A stretch of DNA of 8,669 bases from contig JAEWMZ010000461.1 of NCBI GenBank assembly GCA_023392995.1, positions 1-8,669 of the forward strand, given 5' to 3'. Position 1 is the stretch's first letter; the number at the start of each line of letters is the position of its first letter. A model generated the notes under the pieces. It did not search any database. It was not told the origin of the DNA and was given only the letters and a program-made list of their open reading frames with translations. The stretch is from Bacillota bacterium (lineage in GTDB: Bacteria > Bacillota > Clostridia > Lachnospirales > Lachnospiraceae). A program made the position numbers and the translations under genes. This document shows positions 4,785-8,669 of this stretch, in pieces.

Positions 4785-6920
4785 ATGAATATCCAGCAAA
4801 GATTTCCAAAAGTAAAAAAACTGCTCCTTGTACTAGCATTAGCTACCATTGTATTAATCCCTGCTTTATCAGCAGAAGCATCCTCCAAGGGAGTGACACT
4901 AAACAAAGCCACTATTATGCTAAAATTGGGTGAAACCTATCAACTAAAAGCTTCTAACAAAGGCTTGCCGGTAACCTGGAGCTCAGATGATAAAAAGATT
5001 GCTACTGTAGCGAATGGATTGGTTACCTCCAAAAGTGTAGGCACCACCAGGATCAAAGTGAAAAGTAATAAAAGCACCGCTTCTTGTAAGGTTATTGTGT
5101 ATCAACCGGCTAAGAACGTAACGATGGTATCAGATGTAAAGATTCTTGAAGTAGGAGATAACTTTACGGTATCAGCTAACTTCGTGCCTTCAGATACAAC
5201 GTATCAAAACCTATCATGGAGTGTCAGCAATGATGGATATTATACTACGATTGTTCAGCAAGTTTCTAAAAATAAATTTAAGGCTGTGGCAGATGGAACA
5301 GCAACCATCATAGCTTATCAAAAGGAAACCAATAAAAGTTATTATCTAAAGGTTGAAGTACGGATGGCCTTAGGCTCCTTTCATATCGAAACCTCTGCCA
5401 GTAAGGCTACTGCTTTATCGCTTTTCCCGGGCGGGCATGCCGTTATAAAGGGAGTCTTAGATCATCCGGAAAATAACTGGAGTGGAGAAAAAGTTGACTT
5501 TAAGTATTCGGTAGAGGATAAGAGCATAGCAACAATTGATGCCAATGGTCAGATCACGGCCTTGAAGGCCGGGATAACGGACATTATAGTAACATCTCCA
5601 AATGACAAGATGCAGGCCTATCCACTTACGGTAACAGAAACGAAAGAGGCTTTGCAGATGGATACCATGTATGCTGAAAAGTTTGATCAGTACGTAGGAA
5701 CTAGTAATTACGGAAAGGGGATTAATTATAGCGGTGCGGATAATACGTATCTATTTCAGCTGCCAAATGACCTAATAGGAGTATTTACCCGAATCGCTGC
5801 TGAAGGCAGTCAAAAGCTGGAACTCACAACCTATGATAAGAATCTAAAGTATCTTAATAAAATATCAATTCCTCTGCCATATTCAGAATGGGGAGGATTC
5901 TATCAGGGGGAAGACGGCAATTATTATGCCGCGGTAGGTCAAAGGAATGAAGAAGAGAATGATGCAAAAATAGTATACTCTATTATAAAAATGGACAGTA
6001 GCTTTCGAGAAGTAGGCAGATGCAACATAACCGGTAAGGAAAGCAAGGCGACGATACCTTATGATGCAGGCTTTGCCAGAATGGCTATGGATGGAACTAC
6101 CTTAATAGTACATACTGACAGAGAGCGGTATGTAACGAAGGATGGCTTAAACCATCAATCAAATATTACATTTATGATTGATTCTTCCACTATGACTCAA
6201 TTGTACGTAGGTGCACTATTCCCTTATAATCATGTCAGTCATTCTTTTAATCAATTTGTTAAAATGGATGGTAGAAACCTGTTATACATAGACCATGGAG
6301 ATGGATATCCCCGCGCCGTGGTATTGCAGACACATTATAGCTTTTCGCCAAAAGGGTGGAGCGATAAAAACAATAAACGCCCAACGACATCAGAACTGAA
6401 CCTACTCACGATCAAAGATATCATTGGTCTCAATTACACCGGTACAAAGGTAAACGGTTTTGAAATAGGCACTTATAACAATATTGTTGCAGGGGTATCC
6501 ATCCCTCATGATACGATAACCGGTGATGATATTAGTTCCTACGAAGTAAAAAACGTATATGTATCTCTCATAGCAAAAGATGGACATAGTTCAAAATTAA
6601 TTTGGCTAACGGATTATAAAGAGGGTGAAAAACCCCGTGCCGACAATCTTCGTATGGTGAAGCTATCGGACGATAAATTTGCGCTGATCTATCAAATTCG
6701 TAATGTCCTAGAGTACAAAACAGGCCTTATCTTGATAAATTCAACAGGCGAGGTACTTCAAAGGCAGATTTATAATTCCAACTTTACCTGTTATACGCAG
6801 CCGTTGTATGTGGATGGTTCTATTCTTTGGATTGATAGCCCGGAGCATAAAGACTATTTGTATTACGAAGAAGGCCCGAAGGAATTAGAACAGCTGTTTA
6901 CAAGAATTTATATTGGTTGA
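4785..6920 (+). CDS. secreted protein with three Ig-like (BIG2-type) domains and a propeller-like C-terminal region
   Basis: A 711-residue exported protein. Residues 1-32 are a Sec signal peptide (basic FPKVKK, then a hydrophobic stretch), with likely cleavage after ALSAEA. Domain 1 (about 37-107) is a clear BIG2 fold: VTLNKATIMLKLGETYQLKA, VTWSSDDKKIATVANGLV, VGTTRIKVKS. Domains 2 (about 110-194) and 3 (about 195-285) are more divergent copies; domain 3 has SIATIDANGQITALKAG. Residues about 290-711 hold repeated blade-like units of the form 'TYDKNLKYLNK', 'IIKMDSSFREVGR', 'LIAKDGHSSKLIW' and 'LINSTGEVLQRQ', each followed by a loop and a hydrophobic strand, as in beta-propeller proteins. There is no LPXTG motif, C-terminal membrane helix or S-layer homology domain, so it is probably released or held non-covalently. 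GGGAG lies eight bases before ATG. No partner gene is adjacent; ligand and role are unknown. Confidence 0.88.
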   Translation: MNIQQRFPKVKKLLLVLALATIVLIPALSAEASSKGVTLNKATIMLKLGETYQLKASNKGLPVTWSSDDKKIATVANGLVTSKSVGTTRIKVKSNKSTASCKVIVYQPAKNVTMVSDVKILEVGDNFTVSANFVPSDTTYQNLSWSVSNDGYYTTIVQQVSKNKFKAVADGTATIIAYQKETNKSYYLKVEVRMALGSFHIETSASKATALSLFPGGHAVIKGVLDHPENNWSGEKVDFKYSVEDKSIATIDANGQITALKAGITDIIVTSPNDKMQAYPLTVTETKEALQMDTMYAEKFDQYVGTSNYGKGINYSGADNTYLFQLPNDLIGVFTRIAAEGSQKLELTTYDKNLKYLNKISIPLPYSEWGGFYQGEDGNYYAAVGQRNEEENDAKIVYSIIKMDSSFREVGRCNITGKESKATIPYDAGFARMAMDGTTLIVHTDRERYVTKDGLNHQSNITFMIDSSTMTQLYVGALFPYNHVSHSFNQFVKMDGRNLLYIDHGDGYPRAVVLQTHYSFSPKGWSDKNNKRPTTSELNLLTIKDIIGLNYTGTKVNGFEIGTYNNIVAGVSIPHDTITGDDISSYEVKNVYVSLIAKDGHSSKLIWLTDYKEGEKPRADNLRMVKLSDDKFALIYQIRNVLEYKTGLILINSTGEVLQRQIYNSNFTCYTQPLYVDGSILWIDSPEHKDYLYYEEGPKELEQLFTRIYIG

Positions 6921-6945
6921 TTTGGAATAGAAATTCAGTTTAGAG

Positions 6946-7062
6946 TTGAAGATGCAGTTGTAAATAATTCTATGGCTCATAGTTTTGATACAGTAAGTAT
7001 TTAAAATGATATTGATGCAGTAAATATTAAAATAATTGATGCGGTAAATATTCAAAATAATA
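6946..7062 (+). repeat. AT-rich tandem repeat, units of about 24-27 bp
   Basis: Three clear units start TTGATACAGTAAGTATT (6985), TTGATGCAGTAAATATT (7012) and TTGATGCGGTAAATATT (7036), each followed by an A-rich tail. A degenerate earlier copy lies at 6946-6969 (TTGAAGATGCAGTTGTAAAT). A truncated fourth unit at 7063 (TTGACACA) becomes the -35 box of the valS promoter. The spacer between the secreted-protein stop (6920) and the T-box otherwise holds no gene or terminator. Confidence 0.7.
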
Positions 7063-7090
7063 TTGACACATAATACTTGTATGCTAAAAT
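7063..7090 (+). promoter_or_regulatory. strong promoter of the T-box-valS unit
   Basis: A perfect TTGACA (7063-7068), a 16-bp spacer and TAAAAT (7085-7090), with TG one base upstream of the -10 (extended -10). Predicted start is near 7097, just before the T-box leader. Confidence 0.75.
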
Positions 7091-7096
7091 GTATGT

Positions 7097-7395
7097 TAAC
7101 AAACACAGGCAAAAGCGTTGACGAGGAGGAGTACATGCTATTCCGGATGGACAGAGAGAAGATGGTTGGTGAAAATCTTCGTGAAGGGAGCATGGAAGTA
7201 GCCTTTGAGCTTTGGATTGAACGGATTTATCATCTAAGTAGACTCCAACGGAGTTTCCCACCGTTATCGAGGGAAGCGGTATCGGAATAGCTTTATCATT
7301 CCCGTATTGTAATAAGAGCAGAAATAATTCTGAATTTAGGTGGTACCACGGACACGTTAGTTCGCCCTAAGCGTTAGCTTAGGGCGACTTTTTTT
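7097..7395 (+). ncRNA. T-box riboswitch, valine-specific
   Basis: A tRNA-sensing leader that lets transcription into valS proceed when tRNA-Val is uncharged. The stem I landmarks are present: GACGAGGAGGAGTA (7120-7133), AGAGA and GGTTGGTGAAAA in the 7150s-7170s. The specifier loop GGAAGTAGCC places the valine codon GTA at 7198-7200. The conserved T-box AGGTGGTACCACGG is at 7338-7351. Its TGGT would pair with an ACCA tRNA end, consistent with the A discriminator base of tRNA-Val. TTAGG (7336-7340) can pair with CCTAA (7366-7370) as antiterminator, competing with the terminator stem at 7362-7387. The 5' boundary is inferred from the promoter. Spacing to the valS start (7433) is normal. Confidence 0.93.
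7362..7395 (+). terminator. regulated intrinsic terminator of the T-box leader
   Basis: CGCCCTAAGC (7363-7372), loop GTTA, then GCTTAGGGCG (7377-7386), plus one T-A pair outside, followed by seven Ts (7389-7395). Its 5' arm overlaps the antiterminator partner CCTAA. Confidence 0.93.
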
Positions 7396-7432
7396 GTCTG
7401 TTTTGTAATATTATTTATTGGAGGTATCCATC

Positions 7433-8669
7433 ATGGATCAGAAGTATGATTTTCAAAAAGTTGAAAAGGAAATGGAGAAAATGTGGGAGGAGAAGGATAT
7501 TTACAAATATCAAATTGGCAGAGAACGAAAGGTTTTCTCCATTGATACTCCACCACCAACCGTAAGCGGTAAGCTCCATATTGGGCATGTATTCTCTTAT
7601 ACACAGGCAGAAATGATTGCACGATTTAAGCGTATGCAGGGGTTTGATGTTTTTTACCCCTTTGGCTTTGATGACAATGGTCTTCCAACGGAGCGACTGG
7701 TAGAAAAGGATGAGAATATACGTGCAGCTGATCTGTCTGGAAGCGAATTTCGAGAGCGTTGCTTGAAAACGATTGAAAAGTACGAGGAGGATTTTAAAAT
7801 CTTATGGAAGAGGCTTGGCTTTAGTGTTGATTGGTCGCTTCAGTATCAAACAGTATCATCGCTATCACAAAAAATATCACAGAGATCATTTTTAGAGCTT
7901 GTCAAAATGAAAAAAGCATATTTAAAAGAATCCCCTGTTTTGTGGTGCACGGAATGCCAAACTTCAATTGCGCAGGCAGAGCTAGAGACAAAGGAATGCG
8001 AGACCACCTTTAATTACTTGAATTTTCATACGCCATTAGGTGATTTATTGATTGCTACCACAAGACCGGAATTGCTATGTGGGTGTGTAAGTATCTTTGT
8101 TCATCCAGATGATCCTAGATACCAGGATTTTATTGGAAAGAACGCTATGGTACCCTTATATGATATTGAAATTCCAATTTTACCAGACGAAGCGGTATCG
8201 ATGGAAAAAGGAACCGGTGCGGTTATGTGTGCAACCTTCGGCGATGCAGCGGATATGGAATGGTATAAGAAGCATCACTTGCCTTACAAAGAAACAATAA
8301 TGCAAAATGGAAGAATGAAACATGATATCTTGTATATCGGTGGTATGAAAACGAAAAAGGCGAGGGAGAGGATCATTGAAATATTATTAGAAAAAGGGCT
8401 GCTTGTAAAACAGGAAACTATCGTTCATTCGGTTGCTATTCATGAACGATGTGGTACAGAAATTGAAATCATTCCATCAAATCAATGGTATATTGACGTT
8501 TTATCAGAGAAAGAGAGATTTTTACAAGCTGCGGAGGAAATAAAATGGCACCCGGAGCATATGAAAAATCGATATAAATTATGGGTGGAAAATCTGAAAT
8601 GGGATTGGTGTATTTCAAGACAAAGGTACTTTGGAGTTCCCATTCCGGTTTGGTATTGTAAAGACTGCA
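7433..8669 (+). CDS. valS: valyl-tRNA synthetase, archaeal-like type (3' partial)
   Basis: Class I synthetase that charges tRNA-Val with valine; 412 codons are present and the frame runs off the window end. It starts at ATG 7433, eight bases after GGAGG (7420-7424). Visible are the ATP-binding PPPTVSGKLHIGH signature (HIGH at 49-52), FDDNGLPTER (79-88), a WCTEC pair (171-175), and the editing domain with ATTRPELL (208-215) and GTGAVMCATFGDAADMEW. The catalytic-domain return reads NLKWDWCISRQRYFGVPIPVW. KMSKS would lie beyond the window. DDNGLPTER plus ATTRPELL followed by a cysteine-rich GCVSIFVHPDDPRY is what I associate with archaeal-type ValRS (also found in Rickettsia and some other bacteria), not the usual Bacillus/Clostridium enzyme. 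The GTA-specifier T-box just upstream independently supports valine. It may be a second or transferred copy. Confidence 0.93.
   Translation, partial: MDQKYDFQKVEKEMEKMWEEKDIYKYQIGRERKVFSIDTPPPTVSGKLHIGHVFSYTQAEMIARFKRMQGFDVFYPFGFDDNGLPTERLVEKDENIRAADLSGSEFRERCLKTIEKYEEDFKILWKRLGFSVDWSLQYQTVSSLSQKISQRSFLELVKMKKAYLKESPVLWCTECQTSIAQAELETKECETTFNYLNFHTPLGDLLIATTRPELLCGCVSIFVHPDDPRYQDFIGKNAMVPLYDIEIPILPDEAVSMEKGTGAVMCATFGDAADMEWYKKHHLPYKETIMQNGRMKHDILYIGGMKTKKARERIIEILLEKGLLVKQETIVHSVAIHERCGTEIEIIPSNQWYIDVLSEKERFLQAAEEIKWHPEHMKNRYKLWVENLKWDWCISRQRYFGVPIPVWYCKDC

Noticed and set aside
7063..7290. 75-codon plus-strand frame starting MTHNTCMLK
   Set aside because: It lies within the promoter and T-box leader, whose conserved RNA elements fully explain the sequence.
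8097..8300. 67-codon plus-strand frame
   Set aside because: It is out of frame with and inside valS, whose motifs continue on both sides.
1..8669. CRISPR array, tRNA or rRNA gene
   Set aside because: No regularly spaced identical repeats of suitable length, and no cloverleaf or rRNA-like sequence was seen.

Overview
This looks like chromosomal DNA from a low-GC Gram-positive anaerobe of the Clostridia, most likely Lachnospiraceae-like. The grounds are AT-rich spacers, strong AGGAG-type ribosome binding sites, a T-box riboswitch, a Gram-positive secreted protein with Ig-like (BIG2) domains, and a RecR close in sequence to the Bacillus protein as I remember it. The assignment is by inference only.

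Layout: (1) 1-716, the 3' end of a MalG-type sugar ABC permease. (2) 717-1359, a 'graveyard' spacer: noncoding DNA starting GTGCG just after the permease stop (possible group II intron fragment), a 55-bp pair of abutting IS3/IS150-like ends bracketed by ATG direct repeats, and a minus-strand frameshifted protein remnant. (3) 1360-2143, recR with its own promoter and a good intrinsic terminator, without its usual dnaX-ebfC neighbours. (4) 2504-4253, a MerR-family regulator with a GyrI-like ligand-binding region, followed 70 bp later by a creatininase-family amidohydrolase. The gap holds a textbook MerR-type promoter with a 19-bp spacer and a CCCTTAGGG-centred dyad, so the two genes probably form a sensor-enzyme module. 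(5) 4534-4707, a long imperfect hairpin element flanked by 11-bp direct repeats. (6) 4785-6920, a secreted 711-residue protein with three Ig-like domains and a propeller-like C-terminal half. (7) 6946-7090, an AT-rich tandem repeat running into a strong promoter. (8) 7097-7395, a valine-type T-box (GTA specifier, TGGT in the T-box bulge). (9) 7433-8669+, the first 412 codons of valS, of the type carrying DDNGLPTER, which I associate with archaeal-like ValRS.

The genes do not form one pathway. The coherent units are MerR plus creatininase (ligand-responsive enzyme) and T-box plus valS (uncharged tRNA-Val turns on its own synthetase). The most novel-looking items are the MerR/creatininase promoter, the hairpin element at 4534-4707, the minimal IS at 930-984, and the T-box-controlled archaeal-like ValRS.
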